A stretch of DNA of 64,000 bases, taken from contig OY987266.1 in assembly GCA_963920665.1 (NCBI GenBank), forward strand, positions 17,117,001-17,181,000, in the 5' to 3' direction. The translations under genes were made by a program, and so were the position numbers. Source of the stretch: Straminergon stramineum (lineage: Eukaryota > Streptophyta > Bryopsida > Hypnales > Calliergonaceae). Every line of letters begins with the position of its first letter. Within the stretch, counting starts at the first letter, position 1. This document shows positions 13,131 through 24,878 of the stretch, one piece after another. The notes under the pieces were generated by a model, which was given only the letters and a program-made list of their open reading frames with translations, was not told where the DNA came from and ran no database searches.

Positions 13131-13850
13131 TTGCCTCTTCAAGGTTATATTTTTTCTTTTTATGAGAACGAAATCTCAATCATGGAGAAATATTTACCTT
13201 CATACAATCATATGACTCGTAACAATCAATACCCCACACTTTTCCATCCCCCTTGGTGTGAATGTCCCAACCATGGGAGAAATATTTAATGTCTTCATAC
13301 AAAGTGTATAAGACTTATAATTTGTACCCCACCTTTCCATCCCCCTTGGTGTGAATGTCCCAATCATGTGGAGAAATATTTAATATCTTCATAGCCAGTA
13401 TATAGGAGTTATAATTTATACCCTACTTTTCCATCCCCCTTGGTGTGAATGTCCCAATCATGTGGAGAAATATTTAATATCTTTATAGCCAGTATATAGG
13501 AGTTATAATTTATACCCTACTTTTCCATCCCCCTCCGTGTGAATGTCCCAACCATGGAGAAATATTTACCTTCATATAATTCTATGACTTGTAATAATTT
13601 ATACCCCACTTTTCCATCCCCCTTCGCTATAAATGTTCCAATCATGCGTAGAAATATTTAATATCTTCATCTAGAGTATATAAGACTTATAACTTATACC
13701 CCACTCTTCCATTCCTCCTTCGATGTCAATGTTCCAATCATGCGGAGAAATATTTAATATCTTCATGAAGAGTAACTATATATGACTTATAATTTATACC
13801 CCACACTTTTCCATCCCTCCCTTGGTATGTGTGAATATCCCCTTGGGAGT
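13131..13850. repeat. About 94-bp minisatellite, six full copies plus partial
   Basis: A unit beginning ACCCCACTTTTCCATCCCCC and containing GGAGAAATATTTAATATCTT starts at 13231, 13326, 13420, 13514, 13603, 13698 and 13798. The spacings are 95, 94, 94, 89, 95 and 100 bases. The copy at 13420-13513 and its neighbours are nearly identical while the outer copies diverge, as expected of unequal crossing-over. No coding potential is shared between copies. Confidence 0.9.
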
Positions 13851-14459
13851 TCAAAAGCTTATTCTGCCCTTTCCACAACGACAAATGTAAGCTACTCCTT
13901 CACAATAAATTAAAAAAACAAAAACAAACTTACCTCAGTGACCCAACAAAAGAAGTGCTCTCTACTCTACCTTTTTGACACGTGGCAGGTCTCCTACAGT
14001 CCCGTAAAGTGGATTGAACAACGGGGCCCAACTGATGAAAGCTGCAAACTGAAGCCCTTCAGTTCAGTTTCTTCAGTTCTTCTTTGGAGAATGTAACTTA
14101 CATAAGATATTTCAAGTTCAGCAGCAGCAGCAGCAAATAAGGACTTATAAGGACTTATAAGGACTTGAAGTTTATACTAAGAAGGAGAGCTGCTTCCAGG
14201 GCCCGGGATAGTAGGCCTAATTTAGGGGTTGCTACAGTACAGTATTGTACTGTACTGTAGCTTAAGTACTGGTGTGTTTCCTTCCCTTCCCTCCACCTAG
14301 CTACTAAATAATTAGACTAGCTGAAGTTCTTTGCCTAATGCTTTTCCGTTAGGGCTTTCAGTTCCAGTTTCATGCACAGTAACAAGAAGTATCATTGGCA
14401 AATAATTCCTTAGTCAGCAGGGCTCCCCCACCCATTCACCCCCCACCCCATTAAACCCA
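13851..14459. other. Gene-free DNA with short repeats and a perfect hairpin
   Basis: There is a GCA run at 14121-14135, a 10-base unit GGACTTATAA repeated at 14141-14170, and a perfect 14-base-arm inverted repeat with a 3-base loop at 14231-14261 (arm GCTACAGTACAGTA). I see no gene. Confidence 0.6.
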
Positions 14460-14800
14460 CTTTGCTTACGTGGCAGGGAGGAGGAGGCTGAAAGCCTCCC
14501 CCTTTCTCCTTACTGGGGGCCAACGTTTTTTTTTGGCATATATGATGATACTAACAATAGGATCCGCCACGGGTGTGGCCACTACCGACGCTCCAACGCA
14601 TCATGCATGGGACCCCTCTCTCAGGTGGACACGTGTGGGGGACTGCGACGCCACGGCGGCAGGCTCGATCTGGTCCTGGGACTCCTGGGACTCCTGGTTC
14701 TCGCTTCGCGGTTGCGCTCGTGGTTGCGCTCGTGGTTGGGTTAGGGGGGCTGGGATTCTGTAATATCACGGCGGGCTGGTTCGTCATCACTCAGTAGTCT
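14460..14800. other. Isolated GC-rich island without an assignable gene
   Basis: Base composition switches abruptly from AT-rich to GC-rich, with short direct repeats (GGGACTCCT twice near 14677-14696, TTGCGCTCGTGG twice near 14712-14736). Open frames exist in several frames, as expected of GC-rich DNA, but none resembles a known protein. It could be a promoter or first exon of a gene not recognised here, or a relic. Confidence 0.4.
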
Positions 14801-14969
14801 GGGACTGGGACATGGATGGCAGGTGGGACACATGTTGTGGACTCCAGGCATCCTGTGAAGTTTCGTAGCAGGGGTGTCAGATTCAAAAACTTAAAAGTAG
14901 TGAAATTCCGTTTCATTTGTGTCAAAAAAACCCAAAAAACACACTTAAAAGTACTGTACTGTAAGTTAG

Positions 14970-15678
14970 TTAACCCTTGAAAGGCCTTGGGGGTCCCTTT
15001 ATACGACTCGTATTTAGCCTTAGAACTTCTCAACTGTGGTGTAATATGGTAGAACCGACCATTACCAACCAGTCCCCATGGACAATCTATAGGTACTGGG
15101 AAATTCAACAAAGATATGACTAATTTATAATCTTTAGTTTCTTGGTTTCCGACCATATTCAAGCCATCTTTGTCATGACACATGTGCTTAGTTTTGAGAG
15201 CCAAATTATTAGTCTTTGGATGAGCAGTTATGGAAGACTCTATGTGTTGGGGATGGGTGCAAGCCAACTTTTGGCTTCCCAAATTCATAACAATTCAAAT
15301 TTAAGGGAAAAAAATTATGATTTTTTTTATACAAATGGAATGAAATTTCATTGCAAGTGCAAAAATACAAACCAACCAATTGCGAGCGGCCTGGTGGACA
15401 AAAAAAAATTTGACAACACCCATCATTTCTATCTTTCTACGCGGCAAAAAGTTAACATTGCCTTCTACTACTCCATATCATGCATTGAATGCTTAAGTGG
15501 TTGATAATGGGTGGTTCTACCATATATGACTTGTGATACATTGTTATTTATGTAGTATCACAATCATTGATTTACTTTGTATTGAAAAGTATTTGTTCAA
15601 TATTTTTCTGAGCAAATACCAACAAATATATAATATACTATATGGCTGCAAAGGGCTTTGAGGCCTTTCAAGGGTTGA
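14970..15678. mobile_element. TTAA-type MITE, subfamily CCCTTGAAAGGCCTT, 709 bp
   Basis: The left end is TTAACCCTTGAAAGGCCTTG at 14970. The right end is AGGCCTTTCAAGGGTTGA, its final TTAA mutated to TTGA at 15675-15678. Both the first 100 and the last 200 bases match the element at 36174-36626 closely, for example ATACTATATGG near the right ends. The two are copies of one family at different loci. Confidence 0.8.
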
Positions 15679-15792
15679 ACTATTTTTCAAATGGTTTAAA
15701 TTTTGGAAAAAGAGTATTTGAAACATTATAAGTAGAAAAAAAATTGAATGGAGAATTTCCAAAAGATAATGATTTTGGCAAAAGTTGGAATG

Positions 15793-15919
<127 letters not shown>

Positions 15920-16142
15920 GAATAGCCTATGACTATCTAGATTTGTAATCTCTTTCTCATGTGCTAATTTATGTGTTTATTGTTGTTTGTATTTTAGAGA
16001 GAAAAGGAATTAGTTGAAGTGACTAAAATACAAGTGGAATCCTATGAATTTGATGAGAATTGAAATTGATATGACTAATTTTCAAACATGTTTCTTGGGT
16101 GCAAAAGTATAAAAGTGTTAGTAGGTGGGGATCATGACCATC

Positions 16143-16786
16143 TTAACCCCTAAATGCCCAAGGCACCAAATTCTAGTGTTTTGAAAACTTTGAAGTTAAG
16201 TAAAATCCAAACCAAATTGCTATTATTATTAGTTTATATTTTTGGAGAATTCTTTTTGAAGTCTAGTTTTAGGATCAAAAAGTTGATCTGAAAAATAAAG
16301 GATTATGATTTTTCTATTGAAGATTTAGTGCAAGGATGCCCATTGCAATCTTGACTTCCCGTAGTGTTGAGGGCTCTTGAAAATGAGCCTCAAATACACT
16401 AGATCTTGGAAGCAAAATCGCATTAGAAATTCATTTAAAAAAATGTAGAATAGATTTTGAAAAACCGTAAATTGAATGGGGTTGTGCATGCTAGGCCCTA
16501 TAACCTCATATTTTTTAGTGACCAACTTTTTAGAGTTGACATGCAAAAAGTGAATTGAAAAATTTTCACAGTTTTTACACCTTCATGATCAAACATTATA
16601 ATCTTTCGATCTATAAGTGATATTTTTATGTTTTCTTTTCCTATGTAATCTCTAACATGTCTAGTTTGACTTTGTACGGTTACAATTCAAAAGAAATTGG
16701 TACAACTTATGAAAATGTTGACTTTTTGTTCAATTTAGAGCAAATTTCAAGGAGCTCCAAACAGGCCTTGGGCATTTAGGGGTTAA
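16143..16786. mobile_element. TTAA-flanked piggyBac-like MITE with perfect 22-bp ends, 644 bp
   Basis: The left end is TTAACCCCTAAATGCCCAAG at 16143. The right end, CTTGGGCATTTAGGGGTTAA to 16786, is its exact reverse complement, and identity extends to 22 bases. The interior is AT-rich and non-coding. A decayed relative covers about 37513-38140, sharing the AAACTTTGAAGTTAA and AACCTCATATTTTTT blocks. Confidence 0.85.
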
Positions 16787-18571
16787 AAGGTTCAAAATTA
16801 GTGACCCACCCCCATGATCCTACATCATTAGTGTTTGAGAAGCATGAATTCAACATTCTTTAAGCACCTCTTTTGTTGGTTGAAGTTACAAACTAATTTG
16901 AGATGACAAACATTTATTAAAAAGTAAGCCCACCTAAACCAACATTTACTTAATTGCATCTTTATAACCTTAAATTATCCACTAAAAGATGTGAATTTGA
17001 TGGCATACTCTAGAAAATAGCACCAAACTGCTTGGGCCCCCCCCCCAAAAAAAAATGACTTATACACTCTATAGAAATGGATGGGAGATTTGGTCCAATG
17101 GAAAGGTCCTTTATTTGTCAGAATTGGATTACTAACAACGTTGGGTTGTTCAACCTTATATCATTTGTGAAGTAGGAGGTCCAAAGATTGTGCCTTTAAG
17201 AGCTAATTGCATTTGGGGGAAGCAAAATTCCTTGAAATATTTTTCCATAAATTTTTGTAGAAAAAAAAATGGAATTTGTATCTAATCCATTTTTTTCTTA
17301 GATCTTTGTAGAATGAGTTACAAAGTTTTGAAGGTAAAAGGTAGTAGTCATCAAATTATCCACCTCCTAAAATGTACATTATTAGTACATTGATGGCGCA
17401 TAGAAGGAAGTAAAGTATACCTTTGTGATACATGACGAGTTTAGAGGCTAGTCAATTTCAAGACCTCACCTACTTTACTTGAGATTTTTTAAATTTCATA
17501 TTCTTCATGTTAAATTTTTATTGGCTCTGTCCAAAGGACATAGAGTATAGTATTGACTTTGGTTTCTGAATTCAAGTTTCTAAATCATGTCTACAATTGC
17601 ATTCACACTACTCAACATGGTTAGGAATTGGTTGCTGTGGGAATGTGGGTTCTAACTCATTAAAAAAAGTAATATTGTTGTTTACGTAGTACAAAGCCTT
17701 ATAATAACATTGTTTATGTTTTATGAATTTTGTGATTTCTTTTACTGAATTATTAAAAATGTAAAGCTTTAGTGTCATACTTCATTCATTATTATTTTAT
17801 TCAAAAAAATCTAATATTTATGGGAATTTTAGTACATAGTCTCCAAATATTCTCATTCTTTATATGAATAATTTTGCAATTTTTTTATTATTGAAAAAGA
17901 TGTTTTGTACCTTTTAATTTTTTTGTTAAATATTCAAATTCTTCAAGTACTTATTGCCAAATTTTGAAGAATATGAAATACTTTGAGATCCATTGCACTT
18001 TAGATCTTACAATCAAATTCATCAAAAGTAAATTAAATACAATAAGGTTTGGACATGACTTTGGAAAAGAATATTTTAGAGCCTCAAAACACCAACTTCT
18101 CTTACCAATTTCATGTACCGAATTTCTATGTAGTATTTCACACAAGTGTCTTCTAGTGATATATTTTCTTGAAAAGTGAAATCATGTGTCTTATTCAAAC
18201 AACAACTCACAGAGATGCCTAAGAAAATAAAATGGGCCAAACCATAATAAAAACTTGTATATTGGTTGTTATATTTGTGCTATAGAATCTACTTCCCAAA
18301 GAAAGGATTCACTATCTATGTCCAAGTAGAGTATTTGTAATTAATAAAACTCTTCTATAAAATGCTTCATCACTTATAGATGGGTCTTTCTTTTTTGAAT
18401 GCATTTAGAAGAAAATGTGCTTTTAATCCTTTAAGGATAGGGGCCCCATGACCAAGGTAGTTACCAAAAGTGCTCCCATTATTGGACCAATAGGTGCATT
18501 CTTTGCTTTTATAGTGAACAATGAAATCATCCATCAACCATTGTTTGGCCTCAACATCCTTTGAACAAGGA
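16787..18571. other. Gene-free AT-rich DNA with a decayed MITE
   Basis: No gene is seen. Around 17170-17455 the sequence resembles the interior of the TA-flanked element at 31724-32025 (TTAAGAGCTAATTGC, GGGGAAGCAAAATTCCTT, ATGGAATTTGTATCTAA), so it is an eroded copy of that family with degraded ends. Confidence 0.5.
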
Positions 18572-19006
18572 TTAACCCTTAATCAACACCATGGCCATTT
18601 TTCGGCCAATGAAAGACAAAGAATCTTTCTATATAAGATATAAGTGCAATTGTTCATCCTTGGAATTTCATGCAAAAAGGGGAGATCTTGCACAATAGTA
18701 TGACCACCAATGAGTATTTTTTTGACATAGATGATGTCACACAACACCAAAAGGGATGATCTCCACAATCACCAGCTTGGTGTTTAAGGGTTAAATACTG
18801 GGTTGGTGACCATGGAAATCATCCCTTTTTGTATTGTATGACATCATCTATTTAAAAAAAATTACTCATTGGTGGTCATACTATTGTGCAAGATCTCCCC
18901 TTTTTGCACAAAATCCAAAGATGAACAATTGCACTTCTCTCCTACATAGAAAAATTCTTTGTCATCTATTGGCCAAAAAACATTGTCGGCATCGTTTAAG
19001 GATTAA
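18572..19006. mobile_element. Two inverted copies of a ~220-bp TTAA element sharing one TTAA
   Basis: Copy one is 18572-18794 and copy two 18791-19006, in opposite orientation, meeting at a single TTAA. Matching segments include GACCACCAATGAGTA against its complement TACTCATTGGTGGTC, and CTTGCACAATAGTATGA against TCATACTATTGTGCAAG. The whole can fold into a hairpin with arms of roughly 210 bases. Related single copies lie at 24879-25108, 36105-37016, 40765-40970, 48070-48308 and 50895-51400. Confidence 0.82.
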
Positions 19007-20378
19007 GAGATGATGCGACCAAAATTCCACAACTCGCATACAAAATCAGATTCCTTTCTTTGAGCCTATATTCTTGGGGCCTCTACAATAATTATGGACG
19101 GCGCCTATGTCCACTGTTCTAGAAATGTTATGTTATTCACATTGTCCGGGGGCCTCACCGAACTCCATACAATCACTTACCTACTCTGTGACATTACAGA
19201 GGTAGAGGTGCCAACGCCGCTTGGTTCCCTATCCCTGGTTCACCGCTCGGTTGGCGGGGGCGGGTCAGTCTGTTGCTCCACTCTTCTCTTCTGCATCCAG
19301 TATGTAAAAAGTTTGCATCTATCCGGAAATCATTTCTTGAGGTCACTCTGAGAGGTTACACCTTATGTTTGCTGCTGCTGCCTTCCTTCCTTCAGGGTTT
19401 GTGTTTCTCTGATGGTGATTTGAAGTACAGGACAGTTGCAAAAAGAGTGAGTACGATCACACTTGCTTCATGCTATGCGGAATTTCGTGTGTTCTTGCAG
19501 GTTTGGTTTCTGGAGTTTGAGTTTGTGATGCTGTGTCCCTCTTCAGTCTTTGGGATAGAGTCTTTCCTTTGTGGGTATGTGTGTAAGTGTATGTGTAAGT
19601 GGGTGTCTGTGGGTGTTTGTGGGTGTGTCTGTGTTGGCAACAATGTGATGGTACTATCTGCTATATAGTTGAGTTCCAGGTGCGGGTGAGGAATCATCTG
19701 TTTTGAACTAAAGAATGTTGAATCCGTTGTCAAATTCCTGAAATGTCCATAGATCTCCATGGATGCTCAGTTTGGGACCGGATTTGTCGTCATCCGTGCA
19801 GCCGTTGAGAATTCAGGAGTTTTCTTCGTTTTGCAAACATGTCGAAAAAGATGAACGAAATTAGAGAGCGCTGTGTCCGAGGACTTGTGTCTTTTGAAAG
19901 TGCTACTTCTGTAATAGTGTTAGCCACATTACCAGTGGCTTTGCTTGCAGTTTGTGCATTAGGGGTTGTCCATTCTCAGTGTGCGCTTTCTTTTTTTTGA
20001 ATGGTCAATTTTCGGGGAGAGAGAGAGAGATTCTTGTTGATAGTTCTGCAAATTTCACTTCGTTGCAATTTCTGTTCTCGTTCTGTTTCTGATGACTTGG
20101 AATTGGTAACCTTCTTTGGAAGGCTTGAAAAGTTTCTCGATGAAAAATAATGGAGAGACGAATATGCCTGCACTTATGACTGGGCTTGCAACTTTTTCTC
20201 AATTTTACTCGTTAAAGGGGAAGGTGATCTTGGAAGAGAACTTGACTTGTGTTACTTTTCACATTTGTGCACCGGATTTCAAAAGAGATCCTCGTTTTTA
20301 GTGGGAAATATTTGTTTGGAATGTGCGCTGATTAAATTTTTTCCTTGTATTTTCAGGGTCTTTCAGCATAAACAAGCC
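19007..20378 (+). other. Upstream region and leader of the GW2-like gene
   Basis: This region is more GC-rich than the desert and probably holds the promoter and non-coding 5' exon of the ligase gene. A strong acceptor (polypyrimidine then TTTTCAG at about 20350-20356) just before the start codon implies a 5'-leader intron. There is a G/T-rich run at about 19571-19635 and a GA run near 20018-20030. A 53-codon frame starting MSKKMNEIRERCVRG at 19839-20000 could be an upstream open frame if transcribed. Confidence 0.45.
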
Positions 20379-23300
20379 ATGGGGAATAAAATCACTCGAC
20401 GGTGCGCGAATGTTGATGAGCGCTACACTCGACCTCAAGGCTTATATTCTCAGCGTGATGTCGACCAGAAGAAGCTGCGCCGCCTCATTCTGGATTCGAA
20501 ACTGGCTCCTTGTTTCCCTGGCGAGGATGAGCTGAACGCTGATTTTGAAGAGTGCCCTATCTGTTTCCTGGTATGCTGAATAATGTTCTTTTTAGCAGTT
20601 TTGAGGAGGTCATTTGCAGTCTTTCTTTTTCCAATTTAATCTAAGTTTTGACCAACGTATGCGATGTTCATCATTTATTCTATTGATGTGAGACCTGTCC
20701 CCATCCGAATTATTATGATCAATTGAATTGGTCATTTCAAAAATTTGAATCCTTGGTTTGGTGCTCAGTATTTTGTTTCAATCTTCGTATGGGCATGTGG
20801 GTAAGCTAACTTCCTGTGATGCTGCAGTGCTATCCGAGCCTGAATCGATCAAAGTGCTGCTCTAAAGGCATCTGTACAGGTGTGACCCAGCTTCATATTC
20901 GTCTTAATTGGATCACAATCGCCACCGTATTATTTAATTCTGTCGGTTCATGTTTTCACGGGCTGTTCTAGATTACAAGCTTTTTCGTCCAATTTGACAC
21001 TAATTTGGCATGACCTTTTGTTTTGTCTCCAGAGTGTTACCTGCAGATGAAGTCTCCGCGAGCGTCTCGGGTCACACAGTAAGCTTTTGTTCTCTTCTAA
21101 CCAAATTACACACATGTCTTGGTAGTCATATAACAAGCAGTGGTTGATAAGGTAGAGTATACTACTTTATTTCACATTAACAGATATGGAAGTGAGATTT
21201 TGGGGAGTTTAATATAGAGATCATTATAATGCATTACTAGAGTCGAATCTGTTGAGATCAAATTTTTACTTTATTGTTTGAATTTCTTATGCAAGTGTTT
21301 GAAGTGGGAGTTTGTAGACCACTACAAGTCGGGACCTGGTCCGAACGGTTAGAGTATACTCTATCTTAACATTTTTTCTACGGATGCCGCAGATGCCCGT
21401 TCTGCAAATCTCACAACTACGCTGTGGAGTTCCGTGGTGGCAAGACTCAAGAGGAGAGGACCATTGAAGCTGCAGTGAGTGCTCCTAGCCATTTTACCGC
21501 TTGCGAGTAATTGAATCTTATAAATTATTGTGCCAATGGACTAAGATTTGACATCTCTCTTCTTGAGGTTATTCAGCTACTACTTTCAAGTAACGCAGTC
21601 TATTCACTGTTTCGCAGGAAGAACAGAAGGTGATAGAGGCTAAGATACGTATGCGGAAACGAGAGATCTTGGATGATGAGGAAAGGGAGCAGCGTCAGAA
21701 GGAAAATCATTGTCCTGATGACACGCCGGGGACTCCCGTTGCTGAATTCCGAGACACTAGCTCTGTGGTTGAACGTCCCGAATCCTGCTCCATCCACGCC
21801 GATCTCATTGAGACGTTACAACAGGTGAATTATCGCACTCCTAACATTGAAAATATTGTAGGAAAAGGAGTGCTTGATCCCATTTTTTGTTATGATAGCT
21901 TTAAAATCTGCGGTCCCTATTGCGAATGCAAGTGCTGAGTGGCTTTTCTCAAGCGAAGAGTTTATGGTTTGTTGGACGTGATTATCTGGTGTGGAGTTGA
22001 ATGTCTCTAAGGTTGCAGGGTCACTCTGTTGGAGAGTTCTGGGACGTATTTGATGCTTATTCGTAGTAAAAAACTGTGATCATCGAGACCATGACAATCT
22101 TGATGAGGACTATACTTGGGGCTACTTTAGATTGCAAAGATCGAAGAAATCAGTTTTGATTATTCACTGGTCATGTTTGTGCCAAAAAATTCCGATGTTT
22201 TAAATGGGGATAAATTTTTAAAAGTAGCGTGGATTGAGCAGGAACCTGTGACTCCAGGCTTATCCGACAGTTCGTGTGATGATCTGGATTCATCACAGGT
22301 CCAGGAGGAATCCGGGAGTGAAGGAAGTTTGGCTTCTATTACTCCTGCCCCTCAGCAACCAGTATTGGCGCCTTTACCTCATAATACCAACCAACCCATG
22401 GAATCTGCGATATCGCAGCATCAAGCGAGACCAGCCCCATCTGTTTTTTCACGTCACAGGTGTGTCTAGAAGACTAGTCTAAATGTTGAAAATCTCACCT
22501 TTTTTTATTGGTAGATGGTAAATAGCGAAGGAGAAGTCTACCATTTGACACAGCTTGTGTTGGTCTCTCAGTGCACCTGTTGAGTTGGCGATTAACATAT
22601 TTCTGTGCTGTTTTCAGAGCCGATGAACTTGAGTTTGATTTGGAAGACATTATGGTTATGGAGGCAATCTGGCAATCGATTCAGGTATGCAGTCAGTCCC
22701 TGCTTTATGGCTTCTAATTTCAAATGACGATGAGCTCAGCTTTGATTTTTAACAGAACATGCCGCGATTTTTAGGGAGGTTTCCTACGGTTATAGTGATC
22801 ACTGTGAACATTGGGAGGCCTGCCTATGAATCATGGAGGAGATTCTCTTTATGGTGTCTGAAAGTTCCTGAGAGTCTAATCTTTCTAAAAATCCAATTTG
22901 TGGCTGCCATGCCTATTCTGGATCAAAGATGATACCTCCTGTTACAAGGTTTTGGTCTTCATTGCGAAGGCCACTTTAATCTCATTAAACGGATGACTAA
23001 TACTCATCCAAAATTCTGTAAATTCAGGAGCAAGGAACATGTCATAGGTATAATGCTTCCGAACCTGTTCAAATGGCGTCAAATCAACCAGATGCGGAGT
23101 TTGGAGTGTCTGCTGACATAGCTTCCGTATCCCAAGCTCAGTCTTCACCAACAGGATCAGAACATCACCATTCGCGTGCCAATGGCACAATGACAGGGGG
23201 GTTAGCAACTGCCATTGCTGCGTTAGCTGAGCGACACACCATTAAAGGGGAATATGTCTATGAGGCTCTACATAGAGCTTCTGCTGGACAAGCCGAGGTT

Positions 23301-23504
23301 GGAACAAGTAGCTGTGCTATGCCAATGAACGCTCCAGTTATGGCAAGCATACCCAGACTTGTGACTGGCAAACCCGGAGAGGTAATGCTACCCCAAACTT
23401 TTGAAGAGCAGATGATGTTGGCCATGGCGCTCTCGATCACGGATGCGCAGTCGAGAGCTCGTATGGAGGATAGCCATCCACGTCCCTTGCCCAATGTATC
23501 TTAG
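20379..23504 (+). CDS. GW2/DA2-like RING-type E3 ubiquitin ligase, 8 coding exons
   Basis: The likely role is a ubiquitin ligase of the GW2/DA2 group, which in seed plants limits cell division and organ size. Exons are 20379-20570, 20828-20879, 21033-21078, 21393-21474, 21618-21824, 22242-22459, 22618-22684 and 23028-23504. All introns are GT-AG and the frame is continuous for 446 aa, close to rice GW2 (425). The start [20 protein letters not shown] matches the family N-terminus, followed by [18 protein letters not shown]. The RING-like domain spans about residues 58-101, with [30 protein letters not shown] and [14 protein letters not shown]; this is the family's atypical cysteine-rich RING. 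Then come an [17 protein letters not shown] helix, a serine/proline-rich linker, the conserved [15 protein letters not shown] motif, and a low-complexity tail ending in VS. The splice pattern crosses the RING twice. Intron 3 holds a MITE. Confidence 0.92.
21150..21366. mobile_element. TA-flanked MITE in intron 3 of the GW2-like gene
   Basis: The ends are AGGTAGAGTATACT at 21150 and its near complement AGTATACTCTATCT to 21366, flanked by TA on both sides. The interior shares TTTCTTATGCAA and GTAGACCACT with the element in VDAC intron 3. The termini also begin AGGTAG like the element at 31724. A Tc1/mariner-type origin fits the TA target. Confidence 0.7.
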
Positions 23505-24559
23505 AATGAGGATGTAGATTATATATCTTTCTGGTCCTCAAAGAGCTCCTCTTAGTTCAGAGCAATGACGGAGGACACCTGAAATGGAGTGGACACAGGC
23601 TGACGCAACCAAGTTTTGGCCTATTCTCATCTGCAAGAGAGGTTTCAAGTGTCATGTCGGCAGATCCCCAAGTTTTGCATACCGAAATAACGATTAGAAT
23701 GCACTTCCTGGCTTGTGCTTTTACCAATTGGTAGAGAGAGATGGCTAGATAGTGATTGTTTGGAAAGTAGTTGTAAATATTTGAACATTGATGACCTGGA
23801 CAGGCAGTTTCACTTCGCCATCTCGTACATCAAACTTGTGCAGATGGTGTGTTCTGTAGAGTGTTCTGTATATATCAATTAGTAGGGTACATTCTTTGGA
23901 GGCAGTGAGGGTTGTGTGGCAATGGCATTTGCCAACCTTGTATAGTAACGTTCCGGATATTCTACATGGACTTCTACATGCATAGAGAATTTTTTATGTG
24001 ATCTTTTACCTGCTACTGTGTGGTGACTGTATTCTGCCTGTTGTTAAGGGATCCGCTGTTGGAAGGAAGTTGCATGAGGGGATTTGAAAGTTGATGCGGT
24101 AACAAGTACAGTAGATTATTCTGCAATGTCTTATCCAGTTGTCATGTTTTATGGATAATCCTATCACTCAATGTCATAGCTGTAGCCTGTAGGTTTCAGA
24201 TTGTTTTGCAACTATTTGATTTCGCAACATGTCGGGCATTCATTGCCTCTATCAACAGGTTCACTCAGTTTTCGCAATCTTGGATTTTCTTTTCTTTTTA
24301 CTTGAAACACATGGACGATTTCCGTTGATAGAGGAAAAGAGTACACAGAATGAGAGGAGTAAATTCTTGGCGGAGAACTGTTTTGTTTTGTTTAGACTTA
24401 ATTTGTTCTACAAATACTAAGCAGCAAGCGAATTAGAAACCAACACGCTAACAACCGTGAACCACTCACAACTAAACAGAAGGCCGGACACAAGCCGAAT
24501 AGACTTGTAGGCCAATAGGCTGCAGCCAAGAGACCCAGGGAGGAAACCACCGTTTTAAC
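23505..24559 (+). other. 3' flank of the GW2-like gene
   Basis: This is the presumed 3' untranslated region and downstream DNA; base composition stays gene-like to about 24200. No other gene is recognised. Confidence 0.5.
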
Positions 24560-24638
24560 TTAACCCCTAAAGGACCATAAGGCCACCAGGTGGCTTGTGC
24601 AACACTGTATTTTGCACCCCTGGTCCTTTAGGGGTTAA
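24560..24638. mobile_element. Minimal 79-bp TTAA element with perfect 18-bp ends
   Basis: The left end TTAACCCCTAAAGGACCA and right end TGGTCCTTTAGGGGTTAA are exact reverse complements. Only about 43 bases separate them, including GGCCACCAGGTGGC, itself a near palindrome. TTAA lies at both borders. The internal string matches the beginning of the 8629 element (AAGGC.ACCA..TGGCTT.TGCAAC), so this is a deletion derivative of that subfamily. Confidence 0.88.
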
Positions 24639-24878
24639 CTTAGTTGAAAGCACCCATCACAATCTTGGATTTTCGTTGCATCAGTGTAGAAATTAACGAG
24701 ATTAGGTAACGTTTTCCCAACATTTCAAGAAATTCGCCTTCTTAGAGTTGTATTTGATTAATTTGTGCAAAATTAACCTTTTGGAGAAAAAATCAGTGCC
24801 AAAATAATCTTAAAACTGTTTTTCTTGAATTTTCTATAAATATTTGAAGTGAAAGGTAGTAGGTACCTAGTAGTGTCC

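Noticed and set aside
14791..15288. 165-codon minus-strand open frame, one of the longest in the window
   Set aside because: It runs into the TTAA element that starts at 14970, has no recognisable domain and no intron structure. It looks like chance coding in repeat DNA.
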